Shown here: one piece after another, positions 8,258 through 16,659 of the stretch
Numbering within the stretch: the stretch's first letter is position 1
Layout: each line of letters opens with the position of its first letter
Assembly (NCBI RefSeq): GCF_011742555.1
Contig: NZ_JAAQQR010000003.1
Coordinates: 372,001 to 436,000 of the forward strand
Direction: 5' to 3'
Length of the DNA stretch: 64,000 nt
Source: Luteibacter jiangsuensis
Lineage (GTDB): Bacteria > Pseudomonadota > Gammaproteobacteria > Xanthomonadales > Rhodanobacteraceae
The notes under the pieces: generated by a model
What the model saw: only the letters and a program-made list of their open reading frames with translations
Told to the model about the DNA's origin: nothing
Database searches by the model: none
Position numbers and translations under genes: made by a program

Positions 8258-8263
8258 CCCTGT

Positions 8264-9004
8264 ATGGAACACACCGACAACATCCTCGTGGTCGACGACG
8301 ACCACGGTATCCGCACCGGGGTCGTGGACTACCTGCGCAAGAACGGCCTTCGCGCGACCGGTGCGGCCGACGGCCGCGAAATGATGGCCGCACTAGATGC
8401 GTCCGCGTTCGACCTCGTGGTGCTCGATATCATGATGCCCGGCGACGACGGACTGGTGCTCTGTCGAAACCTGCGCAGCGGCAAGCATCGCGCCCTGCCG
8501 GTGCTTCTGCTCACCGCGCGCGACGACGAGACGGATCGCATTATCGGGCTGGAGATGGGCGCGGACGACTACGTGGTGAAGCCGTTCTCGCCACGCGAGC
8601 TGCTCGCCCGGATCAAGGCGGTGATCCGCCGCACGCGCATGCTGCCGCCCAATCTGCGCATCACGGAAACAAGCGACATCATCTCGTTCGGTCGGTGGCG
8701 ACTGGACACGACGGCGCGCCACCTGCTGGACGAGGAGGGCACCGTGGTGTCTTTGAGCGGTGCCGAGTTTCGCCTGCTGCGTGTGCTTCTGGATCATCCG
8801 CAGCGGGTGCTGTCGCGCGACCAGTTGCTCAACCTTACCCAGGGACGCGACGCCGAGCTCTTCGACCGCTCCATCGACCTGATGATCAGCCGCCTGCGTC
8901 AACGTCTCCGGGATGACGCGAAAGAGCCCGCGTACATCAAGACCGTGCGCAGCGAAGGCTACGTGTTCGCCATGCCGGTCACCGTGCACGGGGACGCGCG
9001 GTGA
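8264..9004 (+). CDS. OmpR/PhoB-family response regulator
   Basis: 246 residues. The receiver domain (about 5-120) has the acidic pocket VVDDDHG, the phosphoacceptor Asp55 in VVLDIMMPG, the Thr in LLLTARDDE and the Lys in VVKPFSP. The C-terminal winged HTH (about 145-240) carries LSGAEFRLLRVLLDHPQRVLSRDQLL and ISRLRQRL, typical of OmpR-type DNA binding. It is 6 nt after the thioredoxin gene and overlaps the kinase start (GTGA). A probable local target is the divergent ohr-buf promoter (inference). Confidence 0.95.
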   Translation: MEHTDNILVVDDDHGIRTGVVDYLRKNGLRATGAADGREMMAALDASAFDLVVLDIMMPGDDGLVLCRNLRSGKHRALPVLLLTARDDETDRIIGLEMGADDYVVKPFSPRELLARIKAVIRRTRMLPPNLRITETSDIISFGRWRLDTTARHLLDEEGTVVSLSGAEFRLLRVLLDHPQRVLSRDQLLNLTQGRDAELFDRSIDLMISRLRQRLRDDAKEPAYIKTVRSEGYVFAMPVTVHGDAR

Positions 9005-10317
9005 CGGCGGCATCGCGCGCCTGGCGTCCCTGGCCACGGCGCATGACCTCGCGCATGTACCTCATCCTTTTCGCCGGACTTCTGCTGGCGCACGGGCTCT
9101 CGTTCGGGCTCATGTTCTATGAGCGCTACCAGTCGGCCACCAGCGTCATGCTCAATACGCTGGAGAATGAGGTCGGGACGTCGGTAGCCATCCTCGACAG
9201 GCTTCCCGCGAGCGAGCGCCCGCAGTGGTTGCCGCGGCTGCAGCGCGACAACTACCGGTTCGTGCTCGGCCCGGGGCAGCCCGGGGCGGCGCTCGCCACG
9301 CAGCGCTCGCGCGACGTCACGGCAATGATCGCGAAGGAGGTCGGCGCGGGTTACCGGGTGCGAGGCGATACCCTTTCCACGGCACCCGAACGGTACCAGG
9401 TGCACCTCACGCTCCACGACGGTTCCCCCCTCACGCTCGTGGTGACGCCGCGCGGTGTCATGCCGCTGGCCGAATGGTTGCCGTTCGTGCTCGTACTGCA
9501 AGTGGTGTTGCTCCTCGCCTGCGGCTGGTTCGCGGTGCGGCAGGCCGCGCAGCCGTTGGCCCGCCTGGCGAGAGCGGCGGAATCCATGACGCCCGCCGCC
9601 GACGGCCCGCGCGTGGACGAGAGCGGCCCCGCCGAAGTCGCCCATGCGGCCATGGCCTTCAATGCCATGCAGGACCGCATCGGTCGGTACCTCAAGGAGC
9701 GGTTGCACATCCTTGCTTCCATATCGCACGATCTGCAGACACCGATCACCCGCATGCGCCTGCGCGCGGAGTCGCTGGAGGAAGGCATCGAACGTGAGAG
9801 GATCCTCGACGACCTCAGCGAGATGGAGCATCTCGTGCGCGAAGGCGTGGCCTACGCGCGCAGCGCCCATGGCGGCGATGAAACCCCGGTGCGCATCGAC
9901 ACCGCGGCGTTCCTCGAGAGCCTCGTCTTCGACTACCAGGACGTCGGCCAGCCGGTCAAACTTGCCGCTGCCGCGGAAGGTGTCGCCACGGTACGACCGC
10001 GTGCGCTGCGGCGCGTGCTCGGCAACCTCATCGACAACGCCGTCAAGTACGGTGGAGCGGCCGAGGTGGGCATCTGCCGCGACGAGCAAGGCCGCCTCTG
10101 TGTCACGGTATCGGACCGCGGCCTTGGCGTGCCGGAGCACGAACTGGAGCAGGTGCTGCAACCGTTCTATCGCCTGGAAGCGTCGCGCAACCGCGACACT
10201 GGTGGCGCGGGTCTTGGCCTTGCCATCGCCACGCAATTGATGCGTTCGACCGGCGGCGATCTTCGCCTCGCGAACCGGGAAGGCGGTGGGCTTGTGGCGA
10301 CGGTGGTGCTGCCCTGA
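9001..10317 (+). CDS. Membrane sensor histidine kinase (HisKA/HATPase)
   Basis: 438 residues from a GTG start overlapping the response regulator stop. Two membrane segments (about 20-40 and 161-180) flank a periplasmic domain of about 120 residues; then come a HAMP linker, the HisKA H-box ASISHDLQTPITRMRLR (His243), the N-box NLIDNAVKYGG, the D/F region VSDRGLGVP and the G-box GGAGLGLAIATQL. It is the cognate kinase of the upstream regulator. The signal is unknown; the neighbouring thiol, peroxide and metal-binding genes suggest redox or metal stress (inference). Confidence 0.95.
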   Translation: MTAASRAWRPWPRRMTSRMYLILFAGLLLAHGLSFGLMFYERYQSATSVMLNTLENEVGTSVAILDRLPASERPQWLPRLQRDNYRFVLGPGQPGAALATQRSRDVTAMIAKEVGAGYRVRGDTLSTAPERYQVHLTLHDGSPLTLVVTPRGVMPLAEWLPFVLVLQVVLLLACGWFAVRQAAQPLARLARAAESMTPAADGPRVDESGPAEVAHAAMAFNAMQDRIGRYLKERLHILASISHDLQTPITRMRLRAESLEEGIERERILDDLSEMEHLVREGVAYARSAHGGDETPVRIDTAAFLESLVFDYQDVGQPVKLAAAAEGVATVRPRALRRVLGNLIDNAVKYGGAAEVGICRDEQGRLCVTVSDRGLGVPEHELEQVLQPFYRLEASRNRDTGGAGLGLAIATQLMRSTGGDLRLANREGGGLVATVVLP

Positions 10318-10346
10318 GCACCGCCCGGCGGTGACCTGGCGGGTCC

Positions 10347-11345
10347 CTAATCTGCCCAGCGGTGCTCGACGAAGCGGACGATCTCTTGCTGCAACTCTCG
10401 ATCTTCCGGCGTCGCGCCGCCGAAACCGCCGTGGGGCATGGCCTCGAAAACATGCAGTTCGGCGGGCACCCCCGCCCGGCGCAATGCCCGGTGCATTCGC
10501 ACGGTGTTCGAAAGGAACAGGTCGCGCGTGCCCGATTGCAGGAAGGTAGGCGGAAAGCCGGTCAGATCGGCGAACAGTGGCGACACGTAGGGCTGTGTCA
10601 GGTCCGCACCGTTTGCGTAGAGCAGATTGCTCGACCTCAGCGAGCCCGGCAGCACCACGTCGATCAGTTGGTGGGTTGCGAAGCTGTCGCCGGATTCGGT
10701 CAGATCGACTTGCGGTGACAGCAGGACTAGGCCGGCGGGTAATGGCAGCCCTTCGTCCCTCGCCTTCAGCAATGTCGCCACGGCGATGTTGCCGCCTGCG
10801 GAGCGTCCGCCTACCACGATATTTTCCGGCCCGTGGCGTTCGAGCGCATGGCGGTAAGCCGAAACACCGTCTTCCACGGCTGCAGGAAAGGGATGCTCGG
10901 GAGGCATCCTGTAGTCGACGCCATAGCACAGCACGCCGTGTTGGTCGGCCTGCATCTGCGCACCTGTACGACAGGCTTCGCCCCCGCCGAATACCAGGGC
11001 GCCGCCGTGAAAGTCGATATAGGCGCCGTTCGATGCCTTCAGCGCGACGGGCGTAGCGACATGCACCGTCGCCGCGCCGGTGGCGATGGTTTCGACGGTC
11101 GACTGCGTGCGGCCCGCAAGGCCCTTCAACGCGTTCGCATATTGTCCGCCGACCGCCGCTTTCATGCGCAGCCAGCCCTCATGATCGTCGGGCCCGGGCG
11201 TGACGAAGGCAGCGTTCAAAACGCTGCCATCTTCCCCGACGAGCCGCTCCAACGCGGTACGCGCTTCCACGCTTATCGAGGAAGGGAAGGGAACGGTGTG
11301 CGCGGGAATCGCTACACCGCGCTTTGAATCTTTGGTCGTCGTCAT
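10347..11345 (-). CDS. Alpha/beta hydrolase, HSL (hormone-sensitive lipase) family
   Basis: 332 residues. The HSL-family oxyanion motif HGG lies at about 113-115 (DFHGGALVFGGG), the nucleophile Ser182 in GRSAGGN, the acid in LQSGTRDLFLSN and the catalytic His in EAMPHGGFGG. Members are carboxylesterases acting on short acyl esters, mostly cytoplasmic; no signal peptide is seen. It is convergent with the kinase gene (30-nt gap) and transcribed away from the next operon. The substrate is unknown. Confidence 0.9.
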   Translation of the reverse strand: MTTTKDSKRGVAIPAHTVPFPSSISVEARTALERLVGEDGSVLNAAFVTPGPDDHEGWLRMKAAVGGQYANALKGLAGRTQSTVETIATGAATVHVATPVALKASNGAYIDFHGGALVFGGGEACRTGAQMQADQHGVLCYGVDYRMPPEHPFPAAVEDGVSAYRHALERHGPENIVVGGRSAGGNIAVATLLKARDEGLPLPAGLVLLSPQVDLTESGDSFATHQLIDVVLPGSLRSSNLLYANGADLTQPYVSPLFADLTGFPPTFLQSGTRDLFLSNTVRMHRALRRAGVPAELHVFEAMPHGGFGGATPEDRELQQEIVRFVEHRWAD

Positions 11346-11448
11346 ACCGGCGCATTGTGGCAGGCTTCGCGGCGAATTGGTTTACACGCATACGCAGACG
11401 GAGTTGTGTCCGTGAACTCCTGTAGAGGTTGTTGGTGGTGATCCGCCT

Positions 11449-12357
11449 TCAGGTTCCAGCGGGCTCGAACACGAGTGCCTGATGCAGAGCCGTGCCTGCG
11501 GTCACGCCATCGGCAGCCGCCCAAGTCGCGTTATGCGGTACGCGTGCCGCATCACCAGCCGCGTAGACACCGGGTACCGTGGTCAACCTGGAGGCATCGG
11601 TACGGATGATGGGGCCGACCGGGCCATCCTCCAGTTTGCAGCCGAGTTGCTCGGCGATCGGACTGTTCAGCCGGGTGCGTGGCGCGAGATAGAGTGCATC
11701 GATGTCGATCTCTCGACCGTCCGACAGGAGGATGGCGGACAGCGACGTATTGTCACCGCGGAGTTCGAGGACGGGAGCGGGCTCGATCACCACGCCGCGT
11801 CGATGCAGTTTGGCCGTCGTCTCGGCATCCGGTGCCTCGCCGCCGTTTAGATAAAACGTCGTCGGGCCCCAGTCAGCGATCAACTGCGCCTGATGCGCTG
11901 ATAGCGGCATCGTCTGGAGCACGCCGAGGCGTCCGCCCGCGTATTCGAAGCCGTGGCAATAGGGGCAATGCAGCACACTCTTGCCCCAGCGTTCCGCGAG
12001 ACCCGGTACATCGGGCAGCGTGTCGGAGATCCCGAAAGCCAGCACGAGTTTGGTCGCGGTCAGCACGTCGTCGTTGGCAAGCCGAATCTCGAACCCGCCG
12101 GAAATGGCGGACGCACCGACAGCCTCTCCGGCAATCGTTCGCACGGTCGGATATCGCTGAAGTTGCGCACGCGCCTTCGCGATCATGGCCTTTGGGTCAT
12201 CGCCATCCTGTCCGAAGAAGCCATGCGACGCATCCGCGAAGCGGTTTCGCGGAAGGCCGGTGTCGATGACGCACACCGAGCGACGAGCGCGGGCGATGTG
12301 AATGGCGGCGGACAGCCCTGCGAAGCTGCCGCCGACAACGATCGCGTCATGCTGCAT
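11449..12357 (-). CDS. Thioredoxin-reductase-like FAD/NAD(P) oxidoreductase
   Basis: 302 residues. The FAD-binding GxGxxG-like motif is at the N-terminus ([19 protein letters not shown]), the redox pair Cys131-Pro-Tyr-Cys134 is in [10 protein letters not shown], and the C-terminal FAD motif is [11 protein letters not shown]. The length matches short TrxB-like proteins. The ATG at 12357 lies inside the end of the Rrf2 gene (11-nt overlap), so the pair is translationally coupled; Rrf2 regulators next to such flavoproteins are a frequent arrangement. The electron acceptor is unknown, since no thioredoxin gene is adjacent. Confidence 0.9.
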   Translation of the reverse strand: MQHDAIVVGGSFAGLSAAIHIARARRSVCVIDTGLPRNRFADASHGFFGQDGDDPKAMIAKARAQLQRYPTVRTIAGEAVGASAISGGFEIRLANDDVLTATKLVLAFGISDTLPDVPGLAERWGKSVLHCPYCHGFEYAGGRLGVLQTMPLSAHQAQLIADWGPTTFYLNGGEAPDAETTAKLHRRGVVIEPAPVLELRGDNTSLSAILLSDGREIDIDALYLAPRTRLNSPIAEQLGCKLEDGPVGPIIRTDASRLTTVPGVYAAGDAARVPHNATWAAADGVTAGTALHQALVFEPAGT

Positions 12358-12811
12358 GAACGCTCTCCAGGTCGATGGTTTTCCCGCTCGCGACCATGCG
12401 AGCGTGGAAGTCGGCACTGAGCGCCGCGAGCGTCACCTCGCCGAAGCGGTCGAGCAACAGGGCTTCGGCGTCGCGAAACGCACCGTCGAGCGCGGCATTG
12501 ACCGCCTGCTCCACGAGGCAGCCCGGCGATTCGGTGCGATGGCCCAGTGCGAAGGGCTCCGGTGCGCCGAGGGCGGTGTAAACGTCACGCAAGGTGATCG
12601 AGGCGAGGTCTCGCGCCATCGTCCAGCCCCCGCCATGGCCTTTTTCCGAGCGCACGAAGCCCATGTCGCGAAGGCCCGCCATGATCCGGCGGACGACGAC
12701 GGGGTTGGTCTGCATGGCTCTGGCCATGGCCTCGGAGGTGACGGGAGCCCCGGCCTCGGCCATGTGCAGAAGGACGTGGAGCACGCCCGACAAACGACTG
12801 TCTCTTTTCAT
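12347..12811 (-). CDS. Rrf2 family transcriptional regulator
   Basis: 154 residues. The N-terminal winged HTH contains [40 protein letters not shown], the Rrf2 signature including the GxGGG wing. Only one Cys (in ESPGCLVE) is present, so the three-Cys [2Fe-2S] ligand set of IscR/NsrR is absent; it may sense through a single thiol or a ligand. It is coupled to the downstream flavoprotein. Its start codon lies inside a 23-bp inverted repeat, suggesting autorepression. Confidence 0.92.
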   Translation of the reverse strand: MKRDSRLSGVLHVLLHMAEAGAPVTSEAMARAMQTNPVVVRRIMAGLRDMGFVRSEKGHGGGWTMARDLASITLRDVYTALGAPEPFALGHRTESPGCLVEQAVNAALDGAFRDAEALLLDRFGEVTLAALSADFHARMVASGKTIDLESVHAA

Positions 12812-12831
12812 GCAACTTTATATATTGCATG
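12809..12831 (-). promoter_or_regulatory. Probable Rrf2 operator overlapping the gene's own start codon
   Basis: An inverted repeat CATGCAA-N9-TTGCATG with an AT-rich centre (CTTTATATA) spans the ATG of the Rrf2 gene. Its 23-bp span is typical for Rrf2-type operators such as NsrR sites. The AT-rich centre stands out strongly from the GC-rich surroundings. Binding by the adjacent regulator is inference. Confidence 0.6.
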
Positions 12832-12857
12832 AGTTGGGAAAAATCAATGCGCCTCGC

Positions 12858-13838
12858 TCACCGGGGCGTTTCCTTCAGCCCATGCCGGCGCAGCACGTCC
12901 GAAATATCGAACCGCCACAGGTTGCGCGAACCGTTCAACGGTCCGGACAGCCTTTGCTGCAACGAGGCCGCATCGTCACGCTTCTTCGGAAACGCTACCG
13001 CAGGCTGGCGATCGCTCGCGACATACAGTTCGCCGAAATGCGGACCGAGGGACGGCGCGTTTTCCAGCCCCTCGCTGTTCACGTCGCCAGCGAGGTGCTC
13101 GGGTTTGCCCCAGCGCCCGTCCGCCTCGCGGAAGGCGATGTAGAGGTCGGCGCGACCGAGCGAATCGCCCTCGTCGCCGGCGTAGACGATGAAGCGCTGG
13201 GCGGGATCGATGGCCGGGTCCATGCGATTCCGGGTCATGTCGCCGAGCTCGACGCGCTGCGGCGGTGCGAGGCCCTGAGGGGTCTGGCGCGACACATAGA
13301 TCTGGAACAATCTGCCGGAATCGGCACGGTGTGCGGAGAAGTACACGTCGCCGTTGGCGGCGATCGAAGGGTTGTAGATCATGGCGCCATCGTTGAGCGC
13401 ACCTTCGACATGCACGGGATGGCCCCAGCGGCCGTTCGTGTCCCGCGGCACGTACCAGAGGTTGGTCCCCGGAAAACGGTGTCCGCCCATTTCGGCGACA
13501 AGCGGTGCGTCACCGGAGTGCGGTGGTCTGTTGGACACGAAATACAGGCGGCGACCATCCGGTGAGAACGTGGGCTCGGAGTCGTGCCACTCGCCCGAGA
13601 ACGCAGGCACCTCGGGCGTGGACCATTGCCCTTCCTGGCGTCGGGACAGCAGCAGGGTATCGTCCTTTTCCGCCAGGTCGGAGCGCATGAAGACCAGCGT
13701 GTTGCCGTCGGGCGATACGGCGGCGGTGGTTTCCTGAAGGCCGGTGGAAACGATGCCCGGGGCGAGTAGATCGCCGGCGGTGGCGGCATGGCAGGAGAGG
13801 GCCAGTGCCATGGCCCAGGCGATGCGGTACGAAGTCAT
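12858..13838 (-). CDS. Secreted PD40/TolB-like beta-propeller protein
   Basis: 326 residues with a signal peptide (MTSYRIAWAMALALSCHAATA). Several PD40 (WD40-like) blades are visible: AVSPDGNTLVFMRSD, TFSPDGRRLYFVSNRP, SIAANGDVYFSA and DPAQRFIVYAGDE. Such proteins are periplasmic or outer-membrane-associated and often bind proteins or glycans; no enzymatic motif is seen. It lies 46 nt downstream of the Rrf2 start but transcribed from its own region, and precedes the LytTR system. The role is unknown. Confidence 0.85.
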   Translation of the reverse strand: MTSYRIAWAMALALSCHAATAGDLLAPGIVSTGLQETTAAVSPDGNTLVFMRSDLAEKDDTLLLSRRQEGQWSTPEVPAFSGEWHDSEPTFSPDGRRLYFVSNRPPHSGDAPLVAEMGGHRFPGTNLWYVPRDTNGRWGHPVHVEGALNDGAMIYNPSIAANGDVYFSAHRADSGRLFQIYVSRQTPQGLAPPQRVELGDMTRNRMDPAIDPAQRFIVYAGDEGDSLGRADLYIAFREADGRWGKPEHLAGDVNSEGLENAPSLGPHFGELYVASDRQPAVAFPKKRDDAASLQQRLSGPLNGSRNLWRFDISDVLRRHGLKETPR

Positions 13839-13959
13839 GCGTGGCTTCCTTGTGGGGCGAGAACGCAGGGTGGACCGTCACCGGAGTGTTCGCGCCGGGT
13901 TTGTGACGAACGGTCGTATCGCGGCGACAAGCGGAAGGCGTCGCGGGGGAAGGGTGATC

Positions 13960-14706
13960 TCAGGCGATGCCGAGCGCCCGTCGGGCATGCACACGGAAGC
14001 GGCGGCTCAGGTTGAGGCGTGTGCCATCGTGGAGGACGACCTCGGCATTTCCCTGGAACAACGGATGAACTTCGCGAATGCGCTCGATGTTCACCAGCGT
14101 GCCACGGTGAATGCGGAGGAAGCGTTGCGGATCGAGCGTGGCGAGCAGGCCGCGAAGCGTATCGCGGTGCAGGTAACACTGTGTGCCGAGGTGGATCTGC
14201 ACGTAGTTGCCGTCCGCCTCTATCCAGTCGATGGCATCGGTGGCGATCACCCGCACGTGCTCGCCCACGCGCACGCTTATCCGCTGCAGCGGAAGGGTCG
14301 ATGCCATTGGCACCTTTGTCGGCGTGTGCGCATGCAGGCCGTGCCAGTGTCGCCGCACGCGGTCCATCGCCTGGTCGAAGCGTGCCTGGTCGAGCGGCTT
14401 CAGCACATAGTCGAGCGCATTGGCATCGAATGCGCGCAGCGCATGCTGGTCGTATGCGGTGGTGAACACGACCATCGGCAAGGTGTCGGGCTTCAGCTCG
14501 CCCAGCAGTTCGAAACCGTCCAGGCCGGGCATGCGGATATCGAGGAAAAGAAGGTCGGGAGTGAGCGCGGCATAGGCCTGCAAGGCTTCGGCCGCGTTTC
14601 CGCATTCCCCGACGATCTCCACGTTCGGGTGCGCGCAGAGTGCCTGTCGCAGCGCCAGGCGTGCCAGGACCTCGTCGTCCACCAGCAGCGTGCGTATCGC
14701 CTTCAT
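13960..14706 (-). CDS. LytTR-family response regulator
   Basis: 248 residues. The receiver domain has LLVDDEV, the phosphoacceptor Asp56 in LLFLDIRMPG, Thr in VVFTTAY and Lys in YVLKPLD. The C-terminal LytTR DNA-binding domain (about 145-245) shows IDWIEADGNYVQIH and FLRIHRGTLVNIERI. The ATG at 14706 overlaps the end of the kinase gene (ATGA). This is an AlgR/LytR-like regulator; the targets are not evident, although the downstream PD40 gene is a neighbour. Confidence 0.95.
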   Translation of the reverse strand: MKAIRTLLVDDEVLARLALRQALCAHPNVEIVGECGNAAEALQAYAALTPDLLFLDIRMPGLDGFELLGELKPDTLPMVVFTTAYDQHALRAFDANALDYVLKPLDQARFDQAMDRVRRHWHGLHAHTPTKVPMASTLPLQRISVRVGEHVRVIATDAIDWIEADGNYVQIHLGTQCYLHRDTLRGLLATLDPQRFLRIHRGTLVNIERIREVHPLFQGNAEVVLHDGTRLNLSRRFRVHARRALGIA

Positions 14707-15788
14707 GCCGCGTACTCGCGGAACGGGAAGCGCAGCTCCACGCACGTGCCGCCGTCGGCGTTGCGGCTCAGTTCCATGCTGGCTTCCGCACCGAACAGCA
14801 CGTCGAGCCGCGCACGGGTATTGCCCAGCCCCACACCTTCGCTCACCCCGCCGGGAGGCAGGCCAAGGCCATCGTCGTCGACGCGCAGGTGGAGCACGTG
14901 GCCTTCCCGGTGGCTGGCGACACGCAGCTTGCCGGGCTCGGCCTTGGCAAGCAGACCGTGGCGCAGGGCGTTCTCCACCAGCGGCTGCAGGATCATGCTG
15001 GGCACGGAGGCGCGCAGCGTGTCGTCCGCCACGTCCAGGCGCGTCGAGAGGCGATCCTGGAAGCGCACCTGCTGGATGTCCAGGTAGCAGCGCAGGAATT
15101 CCACCTCCTGCGACAGCGGCACCTGTTGCGCATGCCGCTGCTCCAGGGTCATGCGCAGGAAGTCGCTGAGCCGCGCGATCATCAGGCGGGCCCGCAGGGG
15201 CTCGGCCAGGGCGAGGGCAGAGATCGCATTGAGCGTGTTGAACAGGAAGTGCGGCTGCAACTGCATGCGCAGGGCCTGCAATTGCGACTGCGCCAGTTGT
15301 GTCTCGAGCCGCGCATTGCGCAGGCGTTCGTCACGCAGCCGTCGACGCGATTCCAGACCCCGCAGCACGACGAGGATGAGCCAGTAGGTGAGCAGGGCCA
15401 GGTGGAAGTTGTAGGCGAACTGCATGCCCACGAAACCCGCGAGCGAATGCACGGGCGCATGGCCCGGCCCGCACAGGACCCAGAACACCGACAGCTGGGC
15501 CAGCATCTGAACCAGGGCCACCAGCAGGCTTGCCGGTACGTGCACGGCGCAGAAGCGTTGCCACCCCGCGCCCGTTGCCTGACGCCCGAACCAGCCGACG
15601 AGCGGTGCCAGAACCATCCACAGCCAGAAGTTGGCCAGGTTCCAAACGAGCGCACGTGGCCAGTCCGGCGTACGGCCCTCGCTGATGGACGAGAGCACCG
15701 CGCTGACCGAGTACGAGAGCGCAAGGAGCGTCCAGAAACCGAACGCCAGCGCTGGCCGCGCCAGCCGGGCGTCCCGGATCGAGTTCAC
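14703..15788 (-). CDS. LytS/YpdA-type sensor histidine kinase
   Basis: 361 residues from a GTG start at 15788 preceded by GGGGAGG at ideal spacing. Four hydrophobic segments (about 13-32, 48-66, 85-105, 120-142) are followed by a His_kinase domain with the phospho-His180 in LQPHFLFNTLNAIS and a HATPase domain (QPLVENALRHG, GVGLGNTRARL). This is the AlgZ/FimS-like 'short' kinase architecture that pairs with LytTR regulators. It is translationally coupled to the regulator gene. The stimulus is unknown. Confidence 0.93.
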   Translation of the reverse strand: MNSIRDARLARPALAFGFWTLLALSYSVSAVLSSISEGRTPDWPRALVWNLANFWLWMVLAPLVGWFGRQATGAGWQRFCAVHVPASLLVALVQMLAQLSVFWVLCGPGHAPVHSLAGFVGMQFAYNFHLALLTYWLILVVLRGLESRRRLRDERLRNARLETQLAQSQLQALRMQLQPHFLFNTLNAISALALAEPLRARLMIARLSDFLRMTLEQRHAQQVPLSQEVEFLRCYLDIQQVRFQDRLSTRLDVADDTLRASVPSMILQPLVENALRHGLLAKAEPGKLRVASHREGHVLHLRVDDDGLGLPPGGVSEGVGLGNTRARLDVLFGAEASMELSRNADGGTCVELRFPFREYAA

Positions 15789-15950
15789 GTCGGATGCCTC
15801 CCCATGCGAGCCAGGAGGCAGTGTGCGGCCAACCCGCGACCGGGGAAAGTGCGGTGAGGACGAGCGGCACGCTGGCGGTGACGAGCGGCATGGCCGCATC
15901 CTGGTAACGCTGTTATCGCTCTTCCTTGCCCGGGGGCTATGCGATGAACC

Positions 15951-15981
15951 AAAAAAAGCCCCGGTCTGGGGCCGGGGCTTT
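15951..15981 (-). terminator. Rho-independent terminator downstream of the DUF1328 gene
   Basis: Read on the minus strand, a stem AAAGCCCCGG / CCGGGGCTTT with a 7-nt loop (CCCCAGA) is followed by a run of seven T. It lies 24 nt after the DUF1328 stop and terminates the csbD-DUF1328 transcript before the LytS gene. Confidence 0.85.
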
Positions 15982-16004
15982 GAGTGTTCTCAAGGTGCTG
16001 CCGA

Positions 16005-16178
16005 CTAGACTCTCGGCCCGCGACGCAGACCGCCGAACAGCAGCGAAAGAATGAACAGGATCAGGAAGACCACGAAAAGGATCTTCGCGATGCTGGCGGC
16101 ACCGGCGGCGATGCCGGTGAAGCCGAAGACCGCGGCAATAAGCGCGATCACGAAAAAGATGACGGCCCAATGAAGCAT
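16005..16178 (-). CDS. DUF1328 (YtjA-type) small membrane protein
   Basis: 57 residues starting [20 protein letters not shown]. It is almost entirely hydrophobic, with two membrane segments separated by [11 protein letters not shown] and a basic tail GGLRRGPRV. This matches the YtjA/DUF1328 family of tiny inner-membrane proteins, which are often induced by envelope or osmotic stress. It lies 33 nt after csbD on the same strand and is followed by a strong terminator, so the two probably form a stress operon. Confidence 0.9.
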   Translation of the reverse strand: MLHWAVIFFVIALIAAVFGFTGIAAGAASIAKILFVVFLILFILSLLFGGLRRGPRV

Positions 16179-16211
16179 GGTGTGGGTCTCCTTCAGCGAA
16201 TGGGGGTGAGA

Positions 16212-16430
16212 TCAGTGCTTCCGATCGTGCTGTTCGAATTCCTTGCGGAATTCCTTTACCTGCCTTTCGGCCTCGTCCTTTGCAACGCCATAGCGCTCCT
16301 GGACCTTGCCGGCGAGGTACTCGCTGCTGCCTTCGGCAACCTTGAGGTCGTCGTCGGTCAACTTCCCCCACTTCTCCTTCACCTTGCCGCTCAGCTGCTT
16401 CCACTGGCCCTTGAGGGTGTCTTCGTTCAT
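16212..16430 (-). CDS. CsbD family general stress protein
   Basis: 72 residues starting MNEDTLKGQWKQLSGKVKEKWGKLTDDDL, the CsbD/YjbJ signature, with a charged amphipathic second half (RYGVAKDEAERQVKEFRKEF). The ATG at 16430 is preceded by AGGAAA. CsbD-like proteins are small, abundant and hydrophilic, and are induced in stationary phase or osmotic stress; the molecular function is not established. It is probably co-transcribed with the DUF1328 gene. Confidence 0.92.
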   Translation of the reverse strand: MNEDTLKGQWKQLSGKVKEKWGKLTDDDLKVAEGSSEYLAGKVQERYGVAKDEAERQVKEFRKEFEQHDRKH

Positions 16431-16659
16431 GGCGTTTCCTCGATCGATGTGGCCGGCACGACGGCTGTCGCCAGGCCGGGTCGGGGGCCATTCGAGCATC
16501 GAGGTGTTGAACGCCGTGTCTGTGACGGGTGAGGCGGTGGCTCACCGCGTCTTGGCGTCTCCTACACGGTCCATGCGCCGAATCGGCGCCCGAAACGCGG
16601 TTGCGGTCCTGCCGGACTTGGGAGATGGTGGCTCGACCTTCGTCCCGGGAAAACGCCGC

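Noticed and set aside
8959-10929. A 656-codon open frame antisense to the histidine kinase
   Set aside because: The sense frame carries all kinase motifs in order; the antisense translation is low-complexity Arg/Gly/Ala-rich sequence crossing two genes.
16431-16659. Hairpin GGTGAG/CTCACC in the csbD-PEP mutase spacer as a regulatory site
   Set aside because: Only 6 bp, no conserved symmetry or promoter element around it; can occur by chance in such GC-rich sequence.
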